Position numbers and translations under genes: made by a program. From assembly GCA_017882305.1 (NCBI GenBank), contig JADGPU010000006.1, positions 1 through 63,206 of the forward strand: DNA of 63,206 nt, read 5' to 3'. The notes beneath the pieces were generated by a model, which saw only the letters and a program-made list of their open reading frames with translations, searched no databases and had not been told where the DNA came from. The DNA is from Bacteroidales bacterium (GTDB lineage Bacteria > Bacteroidota > Bacteroidia > Bacteroidales > VadinHA17). Of the stretch, positions 9,342-18,900 are shown one piece after another (the stretch's first letter is position 1; each line of letters opens with the position of its first letter).

Positions 9342-10778
9342 TCAGAATGCTTTATTGTCTTTCATAGTCTGCATGATCAATGGCAGGTTAAATCTATAAT
9401 GATGATCCCCGGGTATTTTTCGGATTGTAACAGAAGTTCCGCTCAATAATCCCGGAATATCCGTTTTTTCACCATCTCCGAAGATTATCAGGGTTGGAAC
9501 ACTCTGCATCTTTATGATCTCATCGATTGTATTGTAGGTGTTCTGCCGGTTGCCCATACCCAGCATATTTGAAATATGTATCTCAAAGTCGGTAGTTTTG
9601 GCCGGAGATAAAAGAACTGCAGATTCAATCTTTGATTTTATCTCTTCCGGTAAACCGTTTACAATAAACGGAACAATTTCAGCACCTAAAGAATAACCTA
9701 TCAGAACAAACTTTTCTCTTCCCCATTCTTTACCGTAAAAACTCAGAGCTTTAGCCATGTCGGAAGCGGTCTCTTCAGGTGTACGACGTTTCCAGAAATA
9801 TTTTTTTGAATCAAGACCTACTGTCGGAATTCCCTGCTTGGCAAGATTATCAGCAATTGACTGTTCAAAACCGTACCAGCCGCCGTCACCGGAAATCAAC
9901 AAAGCGACCGGAGCCTGTTTGTCCTGAGTCTTGGAATTTGTAATAATTACCGGAAGGTTTTTAACATCATCAATATTAACCTTAGGAGGTTTATCTTTTT
10001 CATATCTTTCGATTAACCGGTTAAAAGCATCCTTCCATTGAGGCATGAATTCGCTCAACTTAGAAAATCCATGTCCGACTTTTGGCAAAGTGATTAATTC
10101 CGCGCCTTTTGTCCTGGAAACAAAATCTGCAACCATTGAATAACTGCATACTTTGTCTGCCTGACCCTGAAGAGCTATCCAGGGATTTCCCAGTTTATCA
10201 TCGGGCTGAAGAAGGTATTGTTTGCCGGGAACATCAACTGTTTCAGTAAGGTCATTAATCTGACAAAGCATTTTAGGAAGTTCAATGTCGGGACAAAACC
10301 CAAGGGATATTCCTCCGATAAAAGTTCCGAGCCGGGCCTGAGCCATGATACCATAAACGAGTGTTGCGCCGCTTGAATATCCCATAATTACGGGTGGCTT
10401 ATAATCAGGAAAATCATATTTCTTCTCTACCTCGGTTGCAAGTTGTACAAAGTCAGCTGCAACATTATAGCAATCTTCTGTCCGTTGTCTGAGATCCTTA
10501 TAATATTCCAGTATATCAACTCCTATAACCAATGTATTCATCTCAGAAAATGTCTCAGAAAAACCGGTAACCCCCGACTTCCAGCCGGCATCTCCGGAAA
10601 TCATTACTATTACATTCTGAGGTGTGGTGGTGCGGTTATAGATATAAACTTTGCCAAATGAAGGAACAATCAATGAATCTCTTGATGTGACTTCCATGGC
10701 TGAAGATTGAATAGTCAATAACAGAATGAAAAAAACTGATATAAAAGTTGATAAGAAGGTTTTCATATAGATTATCAA
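9342..10778 (-). CDS. AcvB/VirJ-like double alpha/beta-hydrolase, putative aminoacyl-PG hydrolase
   Basis: 478 residues with an N-terminal signal peptide; the start is probably the second Met (residue 5, base 10766). Two homologous VirJ-type modules are visible, each with an SGD(A/G)GW strand-loop (61-66 and 297-302) and a nucleophile elbow: GYSSG (Ser135) and GYSLG (Ser363). Candidate catalytic His residues are His236 (VGHGF) and His459/460 (GDHHY). This matches two-module AcvB, a periplasmic protein that in Agrobacterium removes the amino acid from lysyl-PG and is linked to the synthase LpiA. It is followed by the MprF-like gene, which supports the same role here. Confidence 0.8.
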   Translation of the reverse strand: MIIYMKTFLSTFISVFFILLLTIQSSAMEVTSRDSLIVPSFGKVYIYNRTTTPQNVIVMISGDAGWKSGVTGFSETFSEMNTLVIGVDILEYYKDLRQRTEDCYNVAADFVQLATEVEKKYDFPDYKPPVIMGYSSGATLVYGIMAQARLGTFIGGISLGFCPDIELPKMLCQINDLTETVDVPGKQYLLQPDDKLGNPWIALQGQADKVCSYSMVADFVSRTKGAELITLPKVGHGFSKLSEFMPQWKDAFNRLIERYEKDKPPKVNIDDVKNLPVIITNSKTQDKQAPVALLISGDGGWYGFEQSIADNLAKQGIPTVGLDSKKYFWKRRTPEETASDMAKALSFYGKEWGREKFVLIGYSLGAEIVPFIVNGLPEEIKSKIESAVLLSPAKTTDFEIHISNMLGMGNRQNTYNTIDEIIKMQSVPTLIIFGDGEKTDIPGLLSGTSVTIRKIPGDHHYRFNLPLIMQTMKDNKAF

Positions 10779-10876
10779 TTACTGAAATTTATTTTATACT
10801 TTTTCTTCCTTTTGCTTGAATTGGAGATTACCTTCGGTGAGCTCGCATTCTGCTCGGTTCCTCATTTCGCTCTTTT

Positions 10877-10902
10877 GCCCTTTTCCCTGCGCCCTTTTCC
10901 CT
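10877..10902. repeat. Short tandem repeat, two GCCCTTTTCCCT units
   Basis: GCCCTTTTCCCT occurs at 10877-10888 and again at 10891-10902, a 14-base period, in the gap between the AcvB-like gene and the 3' end of ettA. It lies just outside the ettA stop. No function is implied. Confidence 0.6.
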
Positions 10903-10908
10903 GTGCCG

Positions 10909-12591
10909 TTAAGCCAGCTTCTTGTACTTTATCCTTGCCGGAGTTGTATCAGCAACTCTCTTCTTATAGTTTTCTTCATAGTCAGAGTAATTACCCTCAA
11001 ACCATACGACTTTTGAGTTACCTTCAAAAGCCAGCATGTGCGTTGTGACTCTGTCGAGAAACCACCTGTCGTGGGATATAATAACAGCACATCCTGCAAA
11101 ATTTTCAAGACCTTCCTCAAGGGCTCTCAGAGTATTAACATCGATATCGTTTGTTGGTTCGTCGAGAAGCAGAACATTTGCCCCCGATTTGAGTGTAAGA
11201 GCAAGATGCAACCTGTTTCTCTCCCCGCCTGACAGTACACCACATTTCTTTTCCTGATCAGCTCCAGTGAAATTAAACCGGGCAACATAAGCTCTTGCAT
11301 TCACCAGGCGGTTTCCTACCATTACTTCGTTCTGACCTCCTGAAATCACTTCATATACGGTTTTGGTCGGATCAATTGCCGAATGTGCCTGATCGACATA
11401 TCCCAGAGTAACCGTTTCTCCTGTTTTAAATATCCCTTTTGTTGCCTTCTCCTGTCCCATTATCATTCTGAAAAGAGTTGTCTTTCCGGCGCCATTCGGT
11501 CCGATAACACCAACTATCCCGTTTGGAGGAAGACTGAATTCAAGATCTTCAAAAAGCAATTTGTCATCAAATGATTTCGTGACTGATTTGGCCTCTATAA
11601 CTTTATCCCCCAGTCTGGGTCCGTTTGGAATAAATATTTCAAGCTTATCCTCCTTTTGTTTTATATCCTGATTAAGAAGGTTTTCATACGCACCTAACCT
11701 TGCCTTTGATTTGGCATGTCGAGCTTTGGGTGACATCCTTACCCATTCAAGCTCACGTTCAAGTATCTTTCTTCTTTTAACATTTCCTTTTTCCTCTGAC
11801 TCAAGCCTTTTTGCTTTCTGTTCAAGCCATGAAGAATAATTACCTTTCCAGGGTATTCCTTCACCCCGATCCAGTTCCAGTATCCATCCGGCAACATTAT
11901 CAAGGAAATAACGGTCGTGAGTGATACAGATTACAGTCCCGTTATACTGTTTAAGCGTCGTTTCAAGCCATTGTACCGATTCGGCATCGAGATGGTTTGT
12001 TGGTTCATCAAGCAGCAATATATCAGGCTGCTGTAAAAGTAAACGGCATAAAGCTACTCTTCTGCGCTCTCCGCCTGAAAGAACATTAACCCTGGCGTTA
12101 CTTTCAGGACACCGGAGGGCATCCATTGCACGTTCAAGCTTATGTTCGATATTCCAACCGTCCGTATAATCAATCTTCTCCTGCAGCACAGCCTGCCTGT
12201 CCATAAGTTGCTGCATTTTATCAGGATTCTCATATACTTCCGGTTCGCCAAAACTGTTGTTTATCTTTTCAAATTCTTTTATGATCTCCATAGTTTCCTT
12301 CACCCCTTCCTCAACAATTTCTCGTACACTACGGTTTTCATCAAGCAACGGATCCTGTGAAAGATGTCCTACAGAATACCCCGGAAGAAAGGTAACATCT
12401 CCCTGGTATTCCTTTTCCATACCTGCAATTATCTTCAGAAGTGTTGATTTTCCTGATCCGTTCAGACCGATAATCCCGATCTTGGCACCCAGGAAGAATG
12501 ACAGAGAAATGTCTTTAAGCACCTGTCTGTGAGGAGGGAATGATTTCCCAACCCTATACATCGAAAAAATGATCTTATTGTCGTCAGCCAT
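10909..12591 (-). CDS. ettA: Energy-dependent translational throttle protein EttA (ABC-F)
   Basis: 560 residues, the usual EttA length. Two ABC cassettes in tandem: Walker A GLNGSGKST and signature LSGGERRR in the first, Walker A GPNGAGKTT and signature LSGGERNR in the second, each with a LLLDEPTN Walker B. A linker (about 245-320) contains the KSKARLGAYENLL region characteristic of EttA. There are no membrane helices. ABC-F proteins of this type bind the ribosomal E site and gate entry into elongation according to the ATP/ADP ratio. A palindromic repeat lies immediately upstream of its likely promoter. Confidence 0.93.
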   Translation of the reverse strand: MADDNKIIFSMYRVGKSFPPHRQVLKDISLSFFLGAKIGIIGLNGSGKSTLLKIIAGMEKEYQGDVTFLPGYSVGHLSQDPLLDENRSVREIVEEGVKETMEIIKEFEKINNSFGEPEVYENPDKMQQLMDRQAVLQEKIDYTDGWNIEHKLERAMDALRCPESNARVNVLSGGERRRVALCRLLLQQPDILLLDEPTNHLDAESVQWLETTLKQYNGTVICITHDRYFLDNVAGWILELDRGEGIPWKGNYSSWLEQKAKRLESEEKGNVKRRKILERELEWVRMSPKARHAKSKARLGAYENLLNQDIKQKEDKLEIFIPNGPRLGDKVIEAKSVTKSFDDKLLFEDLEFSLPPNGIVGVIGPNGAGKTTLFRMIMGQEKATKGIFKTGETVTLGYVDQAHSAIDPTKTVYEVISGGQNEVMVGNRLVNARAYVARFNFTGADQEKKCGVLSGGERNRLHLALTLKSGANVLLLDEPTNDIDVNTLRALEEGLENFAGCAVIISHDRWFLDRVTTHMLAFEGNSKVVWFEGNYSDYEENYKKRVADTTPARIKYKKLA

Positions 12592-12614
12592 AATTTAGGA
12601 TTTTACTCATATGG

Positions 12615-12622
12615 CAAAAATA
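12615..12622 (-). promoter_or_regulatory. Candidate -7 element for ettA
   Basis: Read on the minus strand this is TATTTTTG, matching TANNTTTG, 24 bases upstream of the ettA start. The dispersed palindrome begins one base further upstream (12624) and would occupy the rest of the promoter. No well-spaced -33 TTTG is seen. Confidence 0.4.
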
Positions 12623-12623
12623 C

Positions 12624-12652
12624 GTAGAGACGTCCAAATTGGGCGTCTCTAC
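12624..12652. repeat. Dispersed palindromic repeat, copy 1
   Basis: 29-base near-perfect palindrome with arms GTAGAGACG and CGTCTCTAC around a CCAAATTGG core. It is identical in all 29 bases to the copy at 43402-43430. It lies between ettA and the small membrane protein gene. Related copies lie at 43663, 46406 and 57554. Confidence 0.9.
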
Positions 12653-12672
12653 ATCAATATATTTTTAAAATT

Positions 12673-13050
12673 TTATTTCTTTTCGAACAGTTTAACTGTA
12701 TCATCCTGTAATAATACCCAAAGAGCATATACGCCTTTCAGAGTTCCAATAGGAATATTCAGACATCCCAGAGCTGATACAACAATTACCAGGTATCTTG
12801 CCCATGGCTGATAAGTAAAAAGCCCAACACCTCCGACAAGGCCAAGTGTTGACAGAAACCCGATCAGAACAGGAACACTTATTGATAATAATTTCAATAC
12901 CGAACTAGCTACATCATCACCCATAACCTGACTTCTCGCAAAATTCAGAGCAAAGAAAGCGGCAACTGCTACAATCAGACCAAGTACCCCGAAGCCAATT
13001 TGAATCGCTCCAACCACTGTTACGTGCTTTTTCATTTTTGAATCTTCCAT
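12673..13050 (-). CDS. Small membrane protein of unknown function
   Basis: 125 residues with about four hydrophobic helices (VVGAIQIGFGVLGLIVAVAAF, LLSISVPVLIGFLSTLGLVGG, YLVIVVSALGCLNIPIG, VYALWVLL). It ends in a DDTVKLFEKK tail. No known domain is recognised with confidence; similar four-helix proteins occur widely in Bacteroidota. ATG at 13050 or an in-frame ATG at 13035 (MKKHVT) may be the start. It is divergent from the lipoprotein gene that follows. Confidence 0.65.
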   Translation of the reverse strand: MEDSKMKKHVTVVGAIQIGFGVLGLIVAVAAFFALNFARSQVMGDDVASSVLKLLSISVPVLIGFLSTLGLVGGVGLFTYQPWARYLVIVVSALGCLNIPIGTLKGVYALWVLLQDDTVKLFEKK

Positions 13051-13197
13051 GACAATTAATTTTTATGCAATTTATAAATATTTCCATTCCTGCTCAAATG
13101 ACTGGCATTTTAATAATTTGATGCATCATTCTCAATTAATATTTTTAGGTCGTAATCATTTTATATTAATTCTGTACTATGAAGAAAAGAGTTTTAG

Positions 13198-13205
13198 TAT
13201 CTTTG
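13198..13205 (+). promoter_or_regulatory. Candidate -7 element (TATCTTTG) for the small lipoprotein
   Basis: Exact match to TANNTTTG, 17 bases before the lipoprotein ATG at 13223. It lies inside the longer open frame that starts at 13049, which argues that the short start is the real one. Confidence 0.5.
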
Positions 13206-13222
13206 TTTTTAAATTACCCTCT

Positions 13223-13444
13223 ATGAAAAGAAAATTAATGTACGCTGCCGGATTTGTTTTTATTGCATTGTCATTTTCATCATGTCAGAAGACTTGCAAG
13301 GTATGTCAGCAAAACACCTATATTAATGGTACGCTCGATCATTCAGGTTCACCAACAGAGTATTGCGGTACGGATTTGATCAAGATTGAAGCAACACCAG
13401 ATTTTGTGCTCGGCACTTCAACAACCAAATGGGAGTGCAACTAA
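13223..13444 (+). CDS. Small Cys-containing lipoprotein of unknown function
   Basis: 73 residues: MKRKLMYAAGFVFIALSF leader, then a lipobox ending at Cys21. The mature part has further Cys residues at 25 and 28 (CKVC), one in TEYCGTD and one in the KWECN tail, so disulfides or metal binding are possible. The open frame extends 58 codons upstream, but the upstream part is not protein-like and contains a promoter match, so I start at 13223. Its TAA overlaps the TAG of the convergent SpoIIE gene within CTAA. No family is recognised. Confidence 0.65.
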   Translation: MKRKLMYAAGFVFIALSFSSCQKTCKVCQQNTYINGTLDHSGSPTEYCGTDLIKIEATPDFVLGTSTTKWECN

Positions 13445-15333
13445 TATTTTACTCCTATTAAAGTCATATCATCAATCTGGGGGCCGTCGCCACGCCACTC
13501 TTCAAATATCTCATTCAAACGTTCGCCTTGTTGAAGCATTGGCATCCCGGCCATTGCAACAAGCGTTTCCCTGAGTTGCAAAGACATGAATTTTTTTTGT
13601 TTTGGTCCGCCAAACTGATCGGCATAACCGTCAGAGAAAATATAAAATGCATCCCCCTTCTGAAGATCAATTTTATGCAGTGTGAATGGCTCCATCCTGT
13701 AATGAATTGCTACGGGCATTTTATCGGCCCTGTAGTGAGTAAGCTCCCCTCCTCTGACCAGATAAAGCGGACTATTGGCTCCTGCATACCATAGAATATT
13801 TTTATCGAAATCAACAACACACACAGCAATATCCATCCCGTCTTTAATACTATCTTCTTCTGCAACTTGTTTTAAAGATTTAATTATTCCCTGGCGAAGA
13901 TTTTCCAGTATCTGTTCGGGCATCAGAATATGCTTCCCATTAACAATTTCGTTAAGTAATGTTACTCCGAGCATACTCATAAATGCTCCAGGTACCCCAT
14001 GTCCTGTACAGTCTGCTGATATTATCACCTGAGGATTGGCCTGTGCACTTACCCAGTAAAAATCACCACTTACAATTGCCAGAGGTTTATAGAGAACAAA
14101 ATGTTCAAGCTTATCGCTGAAAAGTTCCAGAGATGGAATCAATGCAGTCTGTATCCTCTTGGCATACATGATACTATCTTCAATGTGTCTTTTCTGGTAT
14201 CCTATCTGGTCTCTTTGGGCAGCAGCAAGATCTCTTTGCTTTTCAATTTCATCCTTTTGCATTGAGATTGTTCTGTTTTTCTCCTCAAGCTTTAAATTCG
14301 CCTCTTTTTTTATTTTATATCCCCTGTAGATATAGTAACCAAGGATTATGACAAGAAGAAGGACGAAAAGAACAAAATAAAGAATCAGCTTCTGTTTTTC
14401 AAGTGTCTCAAGCTGAACTTTTATTTTACTCTCCTGCTCGCCTATCTTTTTTAATTGCCCATTTATTCTACTTATCTGGACAGAAATTTTTTCTTTCTGG
14501 TTTGAAAGAGTGTCCTTTTGAATCTGTACATCATGCTGTTGTACTAAAATTGTTTGTTTTTGTGTTGTAATCTCCCCTTTTTGCTTATTTATCTGAACAA
14601 GCTGAATGTTAAGTATCTTTTGTTTTTCTGTAAGAGTCTTTTCTTTTACACTGATCTCCTTATCGAGACTATCAAGCAGAGCTTTTTGCCTTAATATTTC
14701 CTTTTTCTGAAGTTCTATCTCCGCCTGTTGTTTCATTACGGTTTCTTTCTGAACCTGAAGATCTGCATCAGTTACCACAAAAAGATTCTCCCAGTCTTCC
14801 TTGGTTTTAATAGCAGCAAAAAGAAAATTCTGATTTAAAGACATACCTGCTTTCTTTATCATTTCTTCATTTGCTTCAAAATTTGGTCGATCCTTGAATA
14901 CAACAAAATTTATCATTGACTCCCTGAATTCATATCCCTCAGTAATTAGCATAGTCTGATGCCCTGCCAGTTTTGCTTTTACTTTATTCAGGTTGAATCC
15001 ACTATTTTTGTTTACGTATAATATCTGGGTATGAAGAATTTTATCTTCGCTCCTGAATGCAACTATCTGAACAGGTTTGTTTTGAATTGTTTTACGTGTC
15101 CGCGAAAGATTACCCATTTCAAATAAGAGCTCAGAAGTGTTATCAAGCAATCCTATCTTAAATGTAGATGAATCAACGAAATCAGGACCATAATCAATAT
15201 ATCTGGCCATATCAAAAAGATATAATGCTCTTGTGGAATTATCAAAGCCACCCTGACAATATGCGCTATTGACTATTAACGTTAATCCAAAAAAGAGGAT
15301 TATGATTCTGATGAAGCGAATATGTATTAACAT
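13441..15333 (-). CDS. YfiR-like sensor, coiled coil and SpoIIE (PP2C-type) phosphatase
   Basis: 630 residues. Signal peptide; a YfiR/DUF4154-like periplasmic domain (about 28-165, with ITEGYEFRESMINFVV); a long Gln/Lys-rich coiled coil (about 195-315); one membrane helix (about 316-336, ILYFVLFVLLLVIILGYYIY); a second coiled coil (about 345-395); and a SpoIIE domain (about 400-630) with VSGDFYWV, SADCTGHGVPGAFMSMLG and FSDGYADQFGG. The acidic metal ligands of PP2C enzymes are present. It probably converts a periplasmic signal into Ser/Thr dephosphorylation of a cytoplasmic partner. A single-domain receiver gene is divergent from it. Confidence 0.85.
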   Translation of the reverse strand: MLIHIRFIRIIILFFGLTLIVNSAYCQGGFDNSTRALYLFDMARYIDYGPDFVDSSTFKIGLLDNTSELLFEMGNLSRTRKTIQNKPVQIVAFRSEDKILHTQILYVNKNSGFNLNKVKAKLAGHQTMLITEGYEFRESMINFVVFKDRPNFEANEEMIKKAGMSLNQNFLFAAIKTKEDWENLFVVTDADLQVQKETVMKQQAEIELQKKEILRQKALLDSLDKEISVKEKTLTEKQKILNIQLVQINKQKGEITTQKQTILVQQHDVQIQKDTLSNQKEKISVQISRINGQLKKIGEQESKIKVQLETLEKQKLILYFVLFVLLLVIILGYYIYRGYKIKKEANLKLEEKNRTISMQKDEIEKQRDLAAAQRDQIGYQKRHIEDSIMYAKRIQTALIPSLELFSDKLEHFVLYKPLAIVSGDFYWVSAQANPQVIISADCTGHGVPGAFMSMLGVTLLNEIVNGKHILMPEQILENLRQGIIKSLKQVAEEDSIKDGMDIAVCVVDFDKNILWYAGANSPLYLVRGGELTHYRADKMPVAIHYRMEPFTLHKIDLQKGDAFYIFSDGYADQFGGPKQKKFMSLQLRETLVAMAGMPMLQQGERLNEIFEEWRGDGPQIDDMTLIGVKY

Positions 15334-15502
15334 GATTTGGAGGATTTATTAATACGAAATTGCACAAATTAATTCAGGAAACCAAATATATGCTGACATT
15401 GAATTGCCAACAGTGTTGATAAAATGTTAATAATTGTGTAAATAAGCAGCCTCAAGATCCCTTTCTTATCGTAATTTTATACAAGCCTAATCGGACATAT
15501 AA

Positions 15503-15925
15503 ATGACATTGAATATCAGCAACTTAGAGCTTACAGGCAAAAATATAGTTATTGTTGAAGACGATGTGCCTTCAATAAAATACTATGAAACATTACTGAA
15601 AAACTCAGGTGCTGATGTATTGATATTTCATACCGGTAAAGAATTTGTCGATTATTTAGCCCAGGAAAACAAGTCAATAGACCTTGTTTTTATGGATTTT
15701 CTTGTTCCTCTGATTAACGGGATCGAATGCATAAGAATACTCAGAAAAGAGAGAAAAAACACTCCGGTTATAATGATTACTGCCTACTCTTCTGAACAGG
15801 CAAAAACAGAGGCTTATATTGCAGGATGCAATGAATATATTTTAAAACCCATTTACCCTGAAAAAATCTTTTTCCTTCTCGAAAAATACCTGAAATCGAA
15901 GATTTCGATTACCAATTCTTACTGA
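15503..15925 (+). CDS. Single-domain response regulator (REC only)
   Basis: 140 residues forming one receiver domain: acidic pair in IVEDD, phosphoacceptor Asp in LVFMDFLVP, Thr in MITAYS and Lys in YILKPI are all present. There is no output domain. It is divergent from the SpoIIE phosphatase gene, 170 bases away. A stand-alone receiver next to a SpoIIE enzyme suggests a phospho-relay or phosphatase control module, but that link is inference from position. The kinase that phosphorylates it is not nearby. Confidence 0.88.
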   Translation: MTLNISNLELTGKNIVIVEDDVPSIKYYETLLKNSGADVLIFHTGKEFVDYLAQENKSIDLVFMDFLVPLINGIECIRILRKERKNTPVIMITAYSSEQAKTEAYIAGCNEYILKPIYPEKIFFLLEKYLKSKISITNSY

Positions 15926-15935
15926 TCTTATTCTT

Positions 15936-18900
15936 TCATTTTGCTGAAGGTTGCAATACCTTAACATAATCTGTGTAGTAACTCTCCAGTTTTTTGGTTA
16001 TTGCTTCTCCTATTTCAGGTTTTCCGTTAGCTGTACAGGCATTTGCAACCCTTGATGTATACTGAATAGCTGTCTGAATCTCAAATTCTTCAGAGTTGAT
16101 AATAAAAGGTTTTTGTTTAAGGAGATAATCAAGTCTCTTATAGTAGTAATCGCAAAAAGCATTAGTCATATTAACAGCTTTCTCTGTAGCCCCTGCAGCG
16201 AAGTAAGCTTCAACTATATCTGTCATATAGGGATCGTAAGGGATCTTTTCAAGAGGGAGTGCCTCCATACAAAAATTAAGTGTTTCTATCGCCTTTTCAT
16301 TTTTCCCCTCAACAGAAAGAGCTTTAGCAAGTCTTGCATAGTTCAACCTGGCTTTGACAACAATAATCGTACGCTGGTGATTATAATCAATATCTACACC
16401 TTTCTTATTCGCACCTCCCCACACAAATTTTTTAATCAGATTCTGGTATAGGATATCACTATCAATTCGTCCATAATCAAGCCAGCTTTTATTTTGAGAT
16501 TTTATGGGCACTAAACGAAATGCGAGTCCTTCCAGTTGAAAATATTCCTCAAGACCAAGAGCGTCATTATGATATCCTGTGACAAAGTAAACAGGGCGCT
16601 GCCAATTATTGTGTGCAAGAATATCAAGAACTATAAGCTGGCTTTTAAGTATTGAATTCCCCTTAAGTTTGATATCAATGTATGGAACAATTTTATCAGC
16701 GTCTTCCGGTTTAACAGTTCCCGAGGCAAGTACCTTCGCTTTATCTACAGGAATTCTGATTGTACGGGACGGAATAATATCAAGGATTTCTGTAGCGGAA
16801 ACCTGCATTTTTGTCGCTTTGTTATCGCTGTTTACAAAATCAATTATTGTTGAAATATCTACAGGATCTTTTGTTTTTTCGAATATGAAGAGCTGATTGT
16901 TGATCCCATCATAATATTTTTTAACAGGTAATGTAACAGGTAGAGGAGCAGACCCGTAGGTTCTGCTTTTCATCTGGTCGATATACCAGTCGGTATTAAG
17001 AAGCATCAGATTGCATACACGTACGTCTGTCCTTGTACCTTCCACCTCCTGGTCATACCATAAAGGGAAAGTGTCGTTATCACCATTTGTAAAAAGAATA
17101 GCATCGGGGGCGCATGAATTCAGATAGTCAAATGCGACGTCACGTGCAAGATATCGTCCGGAACGGTCATGATCGTCCCAGTTTTCTGCACCCATTACTA
17201 CAGGTACTAAAATAAAACACAGTAACCCGGCAAAAGGAGCAGCGAACTTCTCCCCTGTAAGTTTTGATAAAGCTTCGAACAGAGCAAGCACTCCCAGTCC
17301 TATCCATACAGAGAAAAAGTAAAATGATCCGGCATAAGCGTAGTCCCTTTCCCTTGGCTGGTTTGGATATTGGTTCAGATATATCACAATTGCTATTCCT
17401 GTCATCACAAATAGCAGAAGAATTATTCCCCAGTTTTTATTATCGCGGTTTAACTGATAAAACATCCCGACAAGACCCAGAATAAATGGTAACAGATAAT
17501 ACTTGTTCTTTGAGGGGTCGGTTTTCATATCTCCAGGCAAATCGGAAGTTCCAAGTCTTGGTTCGTCCAGGAATTTAATCCCTGTTATCCAGTTCCCATT
17601 TACTGTTCCACCGGTTCCCTGTGTGTCATTTTGTTTCCCGGAAAAATTCCACATAAAATACCTGAAGTACATGTAACCAAACTGGTATGAAAACATAAAT
17701 CGAAGGTTCTCTCTGAATGTTGGTTTCTTCAGGACCTTCTTCTCACCAGATTGGTCTGTAACCTGTATCGAGGTTCCCTTAACCCTGCCCCATTGCCGGT
17801 AAACTTCCTGATGGTCAGGCTGATCGCTCCACATTCTAGGAAAAAGAGTAACAAATCTTGGATCGTATAGCCGTTCAAGGTTATGGCCTGTTATGATATA
17901 CTTACCATTCTCAAGGGCATATTTAGGCTTTCCGTCTACATAGTCCGTAACAGGAGCATTAAAATAAGGCCCCTTAAATAATGGCCGTTCACCATATTGT
18001 TCCCTGTTCAGAAAGTAGAGAAGGTTAAATGGATTTGACGGATTGTTCTCATTCAGTGGTGTTTTTGCGGAAGACCTGATTACAATTATTGCATTTGCAG
18101 AATACCCTATAAGGATAACCATTATGACAGTAAGCAGGGTATTTAGCGTTGTTCTGCTCTTTCCAGCTATGTACCAGATGACTCCGGATATTATCAGGAG
18201 CGCAAGTATATTAAGAACGGCTGAACTGCCAATTACCCAGATTCCAGTAAAAAAAAGGGCTGCTATGGCAAGAACCCCGTTTTTTACTCTGTTTGTTGAT
18301 GAAAATGAGAATTTAACTGCAAAAATAAACAGGACTGCTATAAGGATCACATGGATAACCATTCCGCTGTTTGAAGGAAGGCCAAGTGTATTCACGAAAA
18401 ACCAGTCAAATTTTGAAGAAATGGCTACAACACCCGGCATTATTCCAAACATCAGCAACGACAGAAGTATTATCGAAGTCACTAATGAGATTGAAAAACC
18501 TTTCCAGGAAAATTCGAATTTTTTAAAATAATAGACAAGGACTATTGCCGGAATTGTGAGTAGATTAAGAAGATGTACTCCGATTGAAAGTCCCATAAGA
18601 AACCCGATCAGAACTAACCATCTGTCAGCATGTTTTTCTTCGGCTACATCCTCCCATTTAAGGATTGCCCAGAAAACGAGCGCAGTAAAAAAAGCAGACG
18701 AAGCATATACTTCACCCTCAACTGCTGAAAACCAGAACGAGTCTGAAAAGGAATAAGCAATAGCTCCGACGATTCCTGCAGCCATAACTGCAATGATCCT
18801 TCCGGTATTATATTGATTCTCATTCTTTATTAGGATTTTTCTTGCAAGATGGGTAATAGTCCAGAACAGAAAGAGGATAGTAAATGCACTTGCCAGTGCT

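Noticed and set aside
12624..12652. Palindromic repeats as a CRISPR array
   Set aside because: Copies are single, tens of kilobases apart mostly, with no regular spacers and no cas genes.
13049..13222. N-terminal extension of the small lipoprotein frame
   Set aside because: Not protein-like, no signal sequence until residue 59, and contains a TATCTTTG promoter match.
18043..18531. 162-codon plus-strand frame opposite DUF2723
   Set aside because: Antisense shadow of conserved membrane helices of the DUF2723 gene; no own motifs or start context.
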